This document shows, piece by piece, positions 35,264 through 47,160 of a stretch of DNA of 64,000 bases. The DNA is from Rhyacophila brunnea (lineage: Eukaryota; Arthropoda; Insecta; Trichoptera; Rhyacophilidae), in the NCBI GenBank assembly GCA_022495005.1, contig JAGYXB010000653.1:248001-312000 (forward strand), read 5' to 3'. The number at the start of each line of letters is the position of its first letter. The stretch's first letter is position 1. Under the pieces are notes generated by a model. That model saw nothing but the letters and a program-made list of their open reading frames with translations, had not been told where the DNA came from and did no database searches. The position numbers and the translations under genes were made by a program.

Positions 35264-36489
35264 CTTACCATTTTCTTACCAGCGCATTTAATTTGATTTG
35301 TCTATCAAAGGTTTACAATACGCGTATGGCGTATTAATCTAATGCTCAGAGTAAAAGATAATTTGAATCATGTAAATATGATATTACAAAAATAGTATTA
35401 CACATGGTTAAAAAGTTTGGAAGCCGCTGGCTAGGCGACCGAGTTATATTATTTGGTGAAGGTCGATTAGAGAGGCATGCGAGAGGATAATCATTGATGA
35501 TTAAATCGTTCGACGTTTGGGTGCTTCTGCGCCGCCACTAGACATATTATTTGGAGCATACATGGCCACCTCAATTTTACAAGAAGGCACAAAAAGGATT
35601 AATCAAATTATAGCTTTATTATTGAAAACAACGTCGCATGAATCTCATAACATAGTATAACATGTGAGTGGAATGTACTGTAGCTATTTAAGAGGATTTC
35701 CGGAGTACAGGTCGGTTAGTCAGGTCTGATTCTTTCAGGTTTTACTCTTATTAAATATACAAGGACCAGCTATAATTACTAATACAAAATACAAGACTTC
35801 ATAACAATTTATACCGGTAAATAAAGTAGATTTACAAACCAAAGTACGTAAATATAATTTTAATGGCCTACTGTGATAATATTAATTTTATTTCCTTTGG
35901 TGTTTATATAAGAATTAAATGACACAGGGACAAATCGTCTATTCAATTCTAAGCTATCCTTAACGACAATTTTTCAAAATACGTTTTTTTACATCAATCG
36001 ATTCTCTATGAAATTACCAACATTTCTGTATAAACCTAAATGCATAGGACTATATTGAATTTAAGAAACAATTATTTCCATGCCAATTCTTAAGTATCCT
36101 AAGTGACTACTATTTGCAAATGTATCGAACTTTTCATAAATTTGAAATTGGAAAATATTCCCCAAAATTTATTGTAATTTGAAACACAAAAAATGATTTT
36201 TTAATATTTCGATATTACAGAACTAAATCGAATTAAGTATAGGTTCATAATTTCTAAATTTTGCTTTCCTCCACATTTTATGATTTGGCGTTTAGGATAG
36301 TTTAGAATTGAATAGACGAAATATGTAATATTGTGTAACATACATATATTATATTTGATGACAAGTGAGTTAATTACAATAAATTTACATAATGTACTCG
36401 TTCAAACACCAATATTCAAAATTTAGTAGTCATATCGACCGTCAGGATGTTTTTTATACACAAAATATCAAAAATGTCCTATGTGATTA
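35264..36489. other. AT-rich stretch, no gene seen
   Basis: A modestly GC-rich block at 35415-35580 (GAAGCCGCTGGCTAGGCGAC, GCGCCGCCACTAGACATATT) is unclassified. No exon was found. Confidence 0.4.
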
Positions 36490-36580
36490 TACTAATGTAA
36501 CGTTCGCGCCCATAGCATTGCGGAGTCTAGGTTACTCGCTTCCTGATGGGTAGTTCATGGGTTTGAATTGATCTGAGTTA
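36490..36580 (+). repeat. Possible SINE head
   Basis: An A-box-like TAGCATTGCGG (36513-36523) and a B-box-like GGGTTTGAATT (36559-36569) have tRNA-like spacing. The B box deviates at two positions and no second copy is present. Confidence 0.35.
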
Positions 36581-36844
36581 TATTCACATTTCGCTTTAAA
36601 TAATGTATTTGGAATCATTAGATTCTTTCTCATTGTCTTCATCTCTAAACGAAAATCGTTATTTTTAGCAAACTGTATATACCTATTATTATTATAAGAA
36701 CTAGGTTCAAATTAAACATGGTAGGTAAATAATATAATACGAGTAGTATGCTATACATTTTGCTTTTACAAGCAAATTTGGTGATGTGGGACATGCTATA
36801 ACATAATTATTTATGTAAGGTATATTAAAATTGCCTAATTACAA

Positions 36845-37320
36845 AGTTTTTATTAGCTCGTATTCTCGTTTGTCCGGTGGTCGTTTGTCCAGTACAAATC
36901 TTGCAATCGATTTTTAACTAACTTCACGACTAGCTAGACATTTTAAACTTTTAGAATATATCAGAACACGATGCCAATGCATTCTTTTAATACTTTTAGC
37001 CATCTTTAAGCAGAATTGAATTCATTTTCAGTTAATTCTATTTTGTACGGAAAGTTATTTCAGAAAAATACGTAAAAAGTAAAAGACTATTATTGGTTGC
37101 TGAGGGGGTGGTCCTAGCAACTAAATTATTAATATATACGTGTGTTACTATGTAAATCAAAATGAAATGTCAAAATGACATTTCAGTATTTGTTTGTTTG
37201 TTTTTTATTTACTTCATATCAAGTACAAGTTTGAGCATATTGAGCATAATAATTCAACAGGAAATTTAAAAACGTTGTAAGTACCTATATAAAAAGTTAT
37301 TTTTATCTTGTAATTATTTT
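36845..37320 (-). mobile_element. Interspersed repeat R, copy 2
   Basis: Reverse-oriented copy of the repeat at 1814-2316 and 62800-63290. It retains AGCTAATAAAAAC at its right-hand (minus-strand) end, the AAATGTCATTTTGACATTT palindrome in its middle, and TAATTACAAGATAAAAATAA at the other end. It shares with copy 3 the segment TTGAGCATATTGAGCATAAT that copy 1 lacks, so copies 2 and 3 are closer to each other. Confidence 0.75.
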
Positions 37321-39282
37321 TGTTTTGATATTATGTAAAAGTGAAATATTATTATTAAAAGTAATTTGTAAATAAATTAACAAATTGCACCTTATTCATT
37401 ATGCGCCAGTGCGTAATACGAATGATAGTAATAATTATGATATATTTATTTGATTTAAAAATACAGTAGCTACGTATCAAGATCAATTATTTCAAAATTG
37501 GAATTTGGCGTGCCTAAAAGGGTAGGTACGTATAAATATATAAACATAACCATGAAAATACCCGTTATGATTTACATATGTATGTGATATAGATGCACAT
37601 GTATTAATAAATTTTTATTAATTTTTAACGCACTTAATAAAAATTTCTATAATCTTGATATTACTTAAATTTATTTTCGTAAAATAAATAACTGCGTTGC
37701 AAAATATTCGAATGTTATGTTACCCTACTCCACTATTTAAAATTTAAAACCGCCCTGTAGATTTAGGGGAATTAAACAGATTTCCTAACCAATTACCGGG
37801 TTCGAAATTTAAATATTTACACCTCAGAATTAGCCTTCATTTCTAAGGGTTCGCCACTCCACGATTATGCTAATTTAGTGTGCGTATTCGTTTTTCGGTC
37901 GGCTAACTGTGGTGACTTTCAGTGACTCAAGGGAGCGTGTGGGATAGTTGGCAGGGGCGCTGGGCCAAGCGGAATGATCCACACGCAAGGTGAAGTCCAT
38001 TCAAGTCGGGCAAGGGTCCGGCGAGACATTTGAGAAAATCCCGATATGTATGCCGAAACGTATTAAATATTTTTTTCTTTTATCATTTTTATTGAAACAC
38101 GTAAAAAAACAACACATGTATAGATTCCAAATACGTAGTCACAAAAGTCAAATAATATCTTATTACGCAGTGATTTTTGTTATTTTGTCATGTTGTGTTT
38201 ATTAAATTTGTATCGCCTTCTGACCCCGACAATATTCGTTGTTATATACCTATTTAGAGGTCGGTGTATATATAATTTTTTAATACTACGAATCCGTCAT
38301 TGGAAAATAACTCGATGGGTCCTCAGTCACTCAGTCAAATTGCAATGGTACAAGTTGCAAGTAGGTATTTAAAAATATGTATAATTTTCGTCCGGAAGCG
38401 GAGAATATGACACTTTACATATTAAGGATATCCAGTCTCTTTTATATATATAAATTTTTAGCTTTTCCACTAACCTATTACTCTGGATCAAACACACCTA
38501 GAAAAATCAACCAGAGATCAAAGATTACTAAGTCAATGTTACAGGGCACACATGATTTTAAAATGAGTTAGATGGAATTTTGACGTCACCATATTAATAT
38601 TATATCTACATGTAGAAATTACGTGTATTTTATATACATATACCCTTCACAGCATATTTGTGATTTTCATTCAGGTAGAATGGTGACAATAATTATAATA
38701 TAATAATGTATTGAATATAAATTTCTCTACGAATGTTGTAGTTTTTACTAATGTCAGCTCAACTTATATTCATTGTCTTCTAAAAAATCAAAATAACTAA
38801 TTTGTTTTAACCAACTAGTTCAAATAACGTGGTTTTTTAAACGAAGCTTTTTATTTACTATAGAAAATTGTTGTGTATCAAAATTATTATAATCACTTAT
38901 TTAGCTTGCAAGAGGGTTTAAACCATTTCGTCTCCCACTCAACCTGTTTTATAAAAGCTCCGGCGTATCTTCAGTTATGTTTTAAATTAAAGAATAATAT
39001 TTTAATTTACTTGAATTTTAATATAATAATATTATGACCTACATAATAATAATTTTGTTTGAACAGAGTCTTGCCGTAAATTGCACCCGAGTAGGTAGCG
39101 TGTTAGCCCTGAACTTTTTATTTTAATAGACATTGGAATTTGTGCCAAAATAACCATGATTACTTAGTTTTAATGTTAGTTAAGTACATGCCAATTTCGT
39201 CACTAACCTTTATAAGTATACATTTTAAAAAATTCGGCTCTAATTGAATTTCTTATGGTAGATATCGTAATTTGTTTACAAT
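37321..39282. other. No supported gene
   Basis: A GC-rich block at 37900-38035 contains the inverted words GCGTGTGGGAT and ATCCACACGC (37935-37986), a possible hairpin, and three adjoining chance frames follow. I cannot classify it. The rest is AT-rich. Confidence 0.35.
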
Positions 39283-39296
39283 ACAACACATGAAGT

Positions 39297-39686
39297 CTTC
39301 TTCTTCTTCAATGGCGCTACAGCTCAAGTCGAGCCCTGGCCTCCTCCACCGCCGTCCTCCAGTTCATGTCCACGTCTTTTCCAGTTCATGATTTTTAGCA
39401 GCTGGTTGGCATCTTTTGTAATGTTGTCACCCCATCGTGTGCATGGCTTTCCCACTGGCCTTTACCCCCTGGATTTCCTTCGAGGAACTTCTTCGGTATC
39501 CGTGACTCAGGCATGCGCTGGACATGGCCTGCTCAGTTCAGCCTCTGGAGTTTTATGAAGGTGGAGAGTTTTTAATCTTGGTATAAGCGGTATAGTTCTG
39601 TGTTGTACCTAATTCTCCACTCCCCACCATCATTCATGGGTCCGTATATCCGCCTCGTGCCATGCTCATGGCTCATGGCTCTACCC
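39297..39686 (-). pseudogene. 5'-truncated LINE 3' end, first of an adjacent pair
   Basis: Minus-strand frames read AGHVQRMPESRIPKKFLEGN, PGGKGQWE and, after frameshifts, LLKIMNWKRR and WRTAVEEARARLEL, followed by a (GAA)n tail. These are the GHV-RM-D-R-PK-hL-G and NWK--A-DR--WR--VEEA landmarks of the C terminus of insect LINE reverse transcriptases. Two frameshifts and internal stops kill the frame. ACAACACATGAAGT flanks it exactly (39283-39296 and 39687-39700), a 14-bp target duplication. Confidence 0.85.
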
Positions 39687-39710
39687 ACAACACATGAAGT
39701 ATGAGACTAT

Positions 39711-40067
39711 CATCATCATCAGGGGCGCGACAACCCGGTGTGGGTCCTGGCCTCCTCCAACAGCTCCCTCCACCTGTCCCTATCCAGTGTGGCCGCTTTC
39801 CAATTTGTTACCCCCAGAATACGGCAGTCACTGGCAGCTCCATCTAATCAGCGAATCTTTGGCCTCCCTCTTCTTCTACGTCCTATTGGATTGCTGGACA
39901 TCACTCTCTTCGCCTGTTCATTGTCATTCATACGGTGCACATGACCTAGCCATCGCAGTCTCCCAATCTTAATTGATTGAACTGTAGGTGAGCACTGGCT
40001 TTACAAGTGTCTTGTAAAGAGTGCTTTTAGTTCGACGAGATAGTAAGCGGGACTTAAATTGTCTGTT
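39711..40067 (-). pseudogene. 5'-truncated LINE 3' end, second of the pair, with internal deletion
   Basis: On the minus strand it begins SRLLSRRTKSTLYKTLVKPV LTY, then jumps to IKIGRLRWLGHVHRMNDNEQ, GRRRRGRPKIR, a TGA stop, and continues LDGAASDCRILGVTNWKAAT and WRELLEEARTHTGLSRP before (TGA)n. In related proteins roughly 50-60 residues separate LTYG from the GRLRWLGHV block, so a frame-shifting internal deletion is inferred. Apart from that and one nonsense codon it is well kept, hence fairly young. AAGTATGAGACTAT lies exactly at both borders (39697-39710 and 40068-40081). Confidence 0.88.
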
Positions 40068-40364
40068 AAGTATGAGACTATAAAGTTGGTTATTATTAGA
40101 ATGTTAGGTAAGTAGGTATATCTAACCGAACCTTCCCTCACCTGGTTACCGTCCACTACCACAGAGAGACTACACCAGGCGAGATTTTAATTAGAGGTTG
40201 GTGCATTTAATAACAACAAAAACCTAGCCGGAAAATATGTGTATTTATATAAGCAATTGACAATTACGACGAAGTAGATATTATATTTTTATGATAGCAC
40301 AATTAAATGCGGGACGAATAAGTTTCTTTGCCCCGGAAATATGTCGTAAAGAATTATCTACGTT

Positions 40365-40965
40365 ACTACGTTGCTACTTTACAAGCTGCTTGTTGGCGAG
40401 TTTAAAAGCGGGCAAGTCAGCTAGTGCATCTGTGATGATGACACACAAAACTTTTCACTTGCTCGGAAGCCAACAAGCTAGTGAGTTGAAACCGTCATTT
40501 TTGGTACTATTTTGACAGGACGTATTGAGTAGTTCGTTTTTTTACTGGGAGGTCGCCACTATCCAGTGATGCCAACCGTACTATACTATAATTTTAATTC
40601 CGCGAAAAATGTAAAATACTATAATTTTACGCCAAATATACCAAAATACTATAATTTTTAAGGATTCAAGACGAAAAATGTGAACTATAAGAAGAAAAAC
40701 CTGTACTATATATTCTTCAGAAATACTATAATTTGTATGCCTTTGTCCTATAATCAGCATAGAAAAAGATGGCAACACTGCCACTATCGCTCTACTGCGC
40801 AGACGCATATCGGCCCACACGCCAGCGTGTAGCGTGTAAAGAAGCCCGGCTTTCAACTTTTCTCGGTAGATTGTTTACAATCCGCTTGTTAGCTAGTTCT
40901 ATGACGACACTGGGCGAGTCTACAAGCAGATTTTAAATTCGCTGGCTTGTAGCTTCTAAAGTAAA
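40365..40965. mobile_element. Family X element, copy 4, interrupted by a hAT element
   Basis: Poorly matched inverted arms (TACAAGC-GC---GGCGARTTTAAAA and its counterpart near 40935) enclose a core shared with other X copies: TGGTACTATTTTGACAGG, then TTCGTTTTTTTACTGGGAGG and GCCACTATC...GCTCTACTGCGCAGACGC. The 217-bp hAT element at 40564-40780 splits this core; without it the copy matches the uninterrupted cores at 30117 and 47335. Confidence 0.6.
40564..40780. mobile_element. 217-bp hAT MITE with perfect 8-bp target duplication
   Basis: The ends are CAGTGATGCCAAC and, reverse-complemented, CAGTGTTGCCATC. CCACTATC is repeated immediately outside (40556-40563 and 40781-40788), the 8-bp duplication typical of hAT transposases. 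The inside is a series of TACTATAATTTT repeats (near 40583, 40616, 40646 and 40724) that probably form subterminal repeats. No coding. Two related X copies show the empty target, which proves the borders. Confidence 0.9.
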
Positions 40966-43756
40966 TCAATGTCATCGAGCCATAAGTGATAGTAATAAGT
41001 ATAAAGTCTTTATATAGGGTTATTTTGGGATTCTTCGTTATTTACACTTTACAAAACTAGACATTTCCTAAGTTAAACGGATATATTATATTATACAAAC
41101 TAAATTCTTTTTATAATGACAAACTAGTATATATCAATAAATTACTGATGAATTATTAAGTGGATAACAGCAAGTACTTTGGTAGGTATCAATTATTATT
41201 ATACTTTTATTTTTAACGACTTAATTCATTCGAAAAATACTATATTATCTTGTTATAATATTACTTGTCATATTTGAAACACAGGTATATTTTAGAAATT
41301 AAAGAATTATAACTAGAAAATTTTGATGTTTTGTTTTCACGCATGTTCATGCATAGTAAGCACGCAAACATGATCATATTTTAGTACTTACATGTAATTG
41401 CATCATAATAATATTGTATCACTGACATTTTACAAGTCGCTTCAATGTAACCGAACATACGACTGTCAATTATTATTATAGTAATTTTGAACAATGCGTT
41501 GACTTCACAAGGATGTCTGCGATATAATTATAATTCTGTGGTAAGATGAGAAACATTACCACAGCATTTACAACAAGGGACGTCGAAAATGTATCGATAC
41601 TTTTTCTTTCGATATGACGTCTCCACCTACTAACACCTTTCGAAGCAATGTTTTAAAAATGATTGCAAAAATAATATTATAGGTACCTAAGCTTTTTTTA
41701 TTCTGGATTAACTTATAAAAAAAGGTGGAGTTTATTCAGTTCACACAGCGTATAATTAAATATCTCGCAATGTTTATAGAAGACATACAACCTAAGATTT
41801 GTCGTACTTAGCTGTTAATCGTGCCATGTTTTTTTTTTAAATCTACTTATAGGTTGGAATGATACAGAGATACACATTACGAGTGAAAAATAACTTTGTG
41901 CATTGATATCAGTTTTTACCAATGTGTGTAATTTTGGTCTGTCTTGAGGCTGTATTTATTATTCATCAGCTTAATACTCTGCTGTATAAAACAATACCAT
42001 CTGTATTTGGATCCAATATTATCGTAGTTAACTAAAAATGAATACATAAGTACATCAAAATGGTGATACAACTGGTGTGGACATGTTTTTAGCACAGTAA
42101 TGTATTTTGTCATAATTATGAAATATTACATAACATCAGTGTAGAGAATCTCTAGAGTAAAATAATAAATTTGTATTTTATCAAAAAATATTTTAATTTT
42201 TTTCATTTTCATTGAATATTTATATCAGTCTCACTTGGAACTACTTACTACTTCTTTTTCTTTGTTTGCTGTTATGATAATCATTGAGAAGAGTTTTTTT
42301 AAGTCTGTTCACATGAACTATTATTAGTATTGTGTATTTAGGTAGGTATTTGTACACGGTTTTTCTTGGAGAAGTTATAATATGTTATAGATAATAAGAC
42401 ATGATGGGAAAAACAGATAATTGGTACATTTTAAAATTACGGGTGGAACATTTTTTTTCAATAAAGACATTACTTTTTAATAGAATGTAACGTGAATCTA
42501 GTCTGTTAATGTATGAGTAGATATAGTACAGTACAGCGTAGCTTAAACATAAAGGACCACCCACACGACCGATCATACAAAAGATATGTGTCTTTACAAG
42601 AAATTAATACAATTAGTTTTACTTTATCTGATCGTCGAATATTTTGGAAAACAGTAACGCCTTCTCATATTATGTGTCAGAGCTGTTAAAAATGCGATTT
42701 TATAATATTATATTTAATATATCAAAGCCATTTTTTTAATAGCATGTTTGTTATATGTTCATTGATTTTAATCAAAAATATTAATTCCACGCGGATAAAT
42801 CAATCATAGTATGAAAAAAAACAAAAGTTAGAATATCAAAGTATAATTTGTGTTTATATACGATGTTATCTTGTTGTAATTTCACATATTGGAAAAAAAT
42901 ACTACATGTTACATAATATTACTCACAATGGAGTGCATCAGACGTGGTCGATTTTTTTAATCTGCGGGTCAGAAAATTACCTATAACCTATTAATAATTA
43001 TAACCTATGGTGGGCCACATCAATGGCGTAGGTAGCAGTAATAATAATTATATCAATATAAAATGAAAATCACAGTATATCAGTTGTAAGTTGTAACTGT
43101 GTGCTGGGCCACAGGATACTTTCAAACACTGATACATGACGATTATGTTAAAATATATAACTTTTTGAACATTTATAATATATCTCAGTATTTGTGCAGA
43201 TGTGGCTATATTTAACACTTTTCAATTACACGTATGCGATAATAAACATCCTATTGATATTAGCTATCAATATTGAAAAATTGTTTATTCGGTTCTTGGA
43301 AAGTTAGACATTTTATTTCAATTTGACTGTGTTGATCATTTATGGATTGTTATTAAATTTCATCATCAATATCACTATTGTTTTAACTTCTTCCAATCTT
43401 ATTGGCTTCTAGTTATTCGCTGCCATGTACATCCTGTGATCGTTTAGTGCTATCCTATGATAACACTATATGGGTAGATTTTGTTCAGTGTCCGGCCTAT
43501 TGTTACTATTTGCAAATTTTGGTATATGCCGCGATGCGCTACTTTACGCTAGTTTTGTAATTTCTTCTTACACTAAGCGGTCAAGGTTTTACACGCATAT
43601 ACACTGTTAGCACGTATCACTTTTGAAGATATTATTCAGGTGGCCAAATACACTCAAGTCAGTTTGGTTCTAAATCGATGTTATTTAAAAAAAAGAGGAA
43701 TCAATTTGTAAGAAATACGTATATTTTTTATATTTTGGTATACGTTAATAACTTTA
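40966..43756. other. No supported gene
   Basis: AT-rich, with a TTTCGATATGACGTC word at 41619 that recurs at 45059. A block near 43009-43120 has repeated GGGCCACA words. No exon or RNA gene was recognised. Confidence 0.4.
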
Positions 43757-43993
43757 TAGCCAGTTTACATGTGCATGGATTTACTGGCGGCAGTACGTAT
43801 CGTCGCAACCATTACGATAAAATTTTCACAACCTGTCAAATAGCACCATACAATGACAACAACGCGTCTCGCTTACGCTTGAAGAATGAGATTGGCGAGA
43901 CAGCCAGCACTTTTACGTGTAAACGGTGTTATTATCGCGATAATTTAATTTAGTCACTATCGGTGCCATTAAATTTATACACGTGTACTGGCA
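43757..43993. mobile_element. Family X element, copy 2
   Basis: The left end AGCCAGTTTACATGTGCATG followed by GATTTACTGGC pairs with the reverse-complemented right end TGCCAGTACACGTGTATAAA and TTTAATGGC. The interior (ACACGTAAAAGTGCTGGCTG and GAGACGCGTTG on the minus strand) matches copies at 29951 and 47161. It lacks the ACTATCG core, so it is an internally deleted 237-bp version. Confidence 0.65.
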
Positions 43994-45104
43994 CTATTGT
44001 TACTAGTTAAAACTATTTAGCGGCCCTTTTTAAATTTGTATGACTGGTTTGTCGAATATCCGTTTCTGTTGAAATCGATCTTTTAACTCATTTAGTGCTA
44101 ACACCGCGACTGGCGTGTTTGCGTTACCTGGCCATTCGATATAATTAACATGCTATTTAAATGTGGTAATTAAAAAATAATTAACAGCTCGGCAGTGATT
44201 AATTGAGTTGAGTTAATGCAGAATGATTTTTTAAACAACAATTTAAATATAGGGATAACGAAAATGTTGTCTCCTGAACATTTGACATTTGGTCTATTCG
44301 ACAAACCAATCCTACATCGACGATTTGTCTCAAAGAAAATCACCAATGAAAACATACCAAGCCGCTTGATTTTTTATTATTTATGAGTACCTTATGAGTT
44401 TGATTGTATTCTAGGGTGATACAACGTTCAGTTAAAGTTATAACATCAATATGGACCCATGAGTCCGTATAGATACTTATTGTTTTGATTATATTTATAG
44501 TCTGTTTAGGTAAATAATACTAAAACATAAGACAAACCAATTAATAAGCCATTGTTTTATCTGATCTTGACAGCGCACGTATCTATTTATGACCGTGAAA
44601 TTTAATGTTCTTAAGAAAACAAAACATTCTCAGTTTCCCAATGTAAATATACACAGCAATGGCTCGATCGCCGCGGGGTAATATGGACATGCTGGAAAGG
44701 AAAATTAACATTCGAGAAGATTGATGATGTATATCTTGACTGGCAATCATTGCAACACCGATGAAGTTCAACCATCTGCAAGTAAACGATTTGCTGACAG
44801 TTTAAAAACACGCGATGGCTACCTACCTGATCTAGGATCCGTAGTCATAGCCTTTGACTATAATTAATATATGAATAAGATTGGACCTCTATTAGGGAGG
44901 TCAAAAAACCATTGATACTTTTTGACTGATACTCCGATACTTTGGTAGAGTATACGTTTTGTAACTTAGCACTTTTTATTACAATATACGCCTCACTATC
45001 TCTATTTCTCCATATACTTATTTTTCCTTCTTCTGTCTTCCTTCTATCTATACTTTTATTTCGATATGACGTCCCTAATCTCTTCTTATAGATAGACGAC
45101 ACTA
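43994..45104. other. No supported gene
   Basis: Short chance frames only. A 124-codon minus-strand frame at 44845-45219 overlaps the inverted repeat at 45112 and has no recognisable domain. Confidence 0.35.
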
Positions 45105-45111
45105 CTTGGAT

Positions 45112-45347
45112 ATAGTTATGCAGAAAGTAGCCAGTCCACAAAAACAATGAGATATGATATAGATCAGATGCGAGAAGGTTTTCTCTACGTTTTGCTGAAA
45201 ATAGCCAAGCCGCAAACAAATTATTCTTGAAATAAAATACTATTTACAATTTTACATTTCACATACATTTTTAATACCATGTTGTTGCTACAGTGCCATT
45301 ATCTCAGCTCGACATTATTGTGGACTGGCTACATTCTGCATAACTAC
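45112..45347. repeat. Inverted repeat, two 34-bp arms
   Basis: Positions 45112-45145 (ATAGTTATGCAGAAAGTAGC then CAGTCCACA) match the reverse complement of 45313-45347 (GTAGTTATGCAGAATGTAGC then CAGTCCACA) at about 31 of 34 positions. The spacer is about 170 bp. It may be the middle or one end pair of a foldback transposon, since no target duplication was seen. Confidence 0.6.
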
Positions 45348-45350
45348 GTT

Positions 45351-47160
45351 CAACTATAATATCCAGAACAGAATAATATCAAAGTATAAATCATAGATAA
45401 TTATTGAAAACATTATTAAAATTCAAATGTATTTATTTACATAACTTTACAAATTACTATTTCAAGCTTACATGGAAAAAAAAGAAATATAAGCAATATT
45501 AGTATAAGACTAAATATATGAATTATTAAATACATATAAGTATGTCGAATGAGCTGAGAATTTGTCCAACCGATTTGCATTAACAATGAAAGGTTAGTTC
45601 TGCACTTTCGGTAGAAAAAACAACTTATGTTCTCAATCCTTAAGATAGTTATCGATGACACATAGTTCAACACTGCCAAGAGTGACGTACTTCGCATTTA
45701 CACCCCGTAGAAAAAAAAGTACATAGTCAAATAATATAGTATAGCAGATCATTGACTACTTTTAAAATATGTTATATTAACCATTTTTCAAAAAATCTCG
45801 CCTTCGACAGCTTGTCATTTTATAAGACACTAAATATAACAAAAAGGAAACTATAATACTAACAGATATGCCATACAGTGATGGCATTTTTTTCAATATT
45901 CTACATCTTAACGTGATGGACTACAAAATACTTTGAAGAGTTTCAAGAGTTATAGATTATGTATACAGATCAATATTGGCGAACTTATGGCACGCGTTTG
46001 AAGAAAAAAAGAAACATATAATAATAATAAATGACAGATCGCATTGTATAAAAAAAGTAGGCAAATATTCTTCAAGAATAAACATTACGTTTAATTTAAA
46101 TATATAATTACATAGGTCGGTCCTTAGACTTTATGCGTCACATATAATATTATCGCACTAACCTCACCAGGCGGCGAGGAATGCCGCGCCACGATCCTCT
46201 AATTTTGATCGATTTACAATGCTGGAGACCACCATAGCGTGAGAATGCACAATCTGATCGGAGCAATTCTTGTGTCAATTTGTGCGTAAATAACTAATAA
46301 TAATTGATTCCTACAGACAAAAAATGACTGAACTAAATAAGACACAAAAACTGGCAGACAGTTTTAAAGTTTGGGAATTTTTAAAAACTATTTTCCCCCA
46401 TAACTGCTCGGCACGTCAGACAAGAAAAATAATATTTGGATACGCGTACGTAAAAAGGTTCGAAAACCCTGATATATATGTAACATATAAATAGAAGATG
46501 CACTGACGATTTTTTAGTTAGATTTAACCATTAAGTTGACTAATTGGTATTAAAAAAAATTCACTCAATTGAGAAAAAAGGCTCATCGATAAAAATAATC
46601 GGTAGGTACCAATGCAATCTAATAAACATTAATTTTATTGTAACTAATCCTAGATAAATATCTGTCTGTAATAATATTACTCACATATTATGTAGGTAGT
46701 TAATTATATGAGATTTAAATAAAAAATCTATAAAGTAAAATATTTATTACCAGAGAAACGTAAGTCTGAAATAATTATACGCGGATAGTAATAATCGGCG
46801 ATAGAATTATTTAATTGTGCTCATATTATCGGACAAATTGGCCGAACAATTTTATTACCTTTCACGTCTAGTGACTGTTTGCCCTCGAGCCAAACATTTA
46901 TTCAATCAAAATTGCATTATGCACGCGAGTTTATCCCAATCATTGGCAAATGCAAAAAACGTGAGCGCTCAATTTTTGCTGCATGTTTTTCCACCGCATA
47001 GATTGCCCACTGGAATAACAGGGCGGGTGCTTGAGGTTGAGAAATATTATAATACATCACTTATATACACGATTTATTTTATTTTCACAACTTCGCAGTC
47101 TAAAAATGATTCAGTGAATCACGCATAATCCAAACCATCAACATATTATTTAAACTAATA
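45351..47160. other. No supported gene
   Basis: Frames at 45437-45697 (minus) and 46817-47128 (plus, 103 codons) carry no motif I recognise. A GC-rich patch at 46160-46200 (CACCAGGCGGCGAGGAATGC) is unclassified. Confidence 0.35.

Noticed and set aside
40581..40856. 91-codon minus-strand open frame
   Set aside because: Lies across the border of the hAT element inserted in family X copy 4.
44845..45219. 124-codon minus-strand open frame
   Set aside because: No domain, splice site or start context, and it overlaps one arm of an inverted repeat. Length is within what chance can give in a window this size.
46817..47128. 103-codon plus-strand open frame
   Set aside because: No motif or splice context; ends just before a foldback element.
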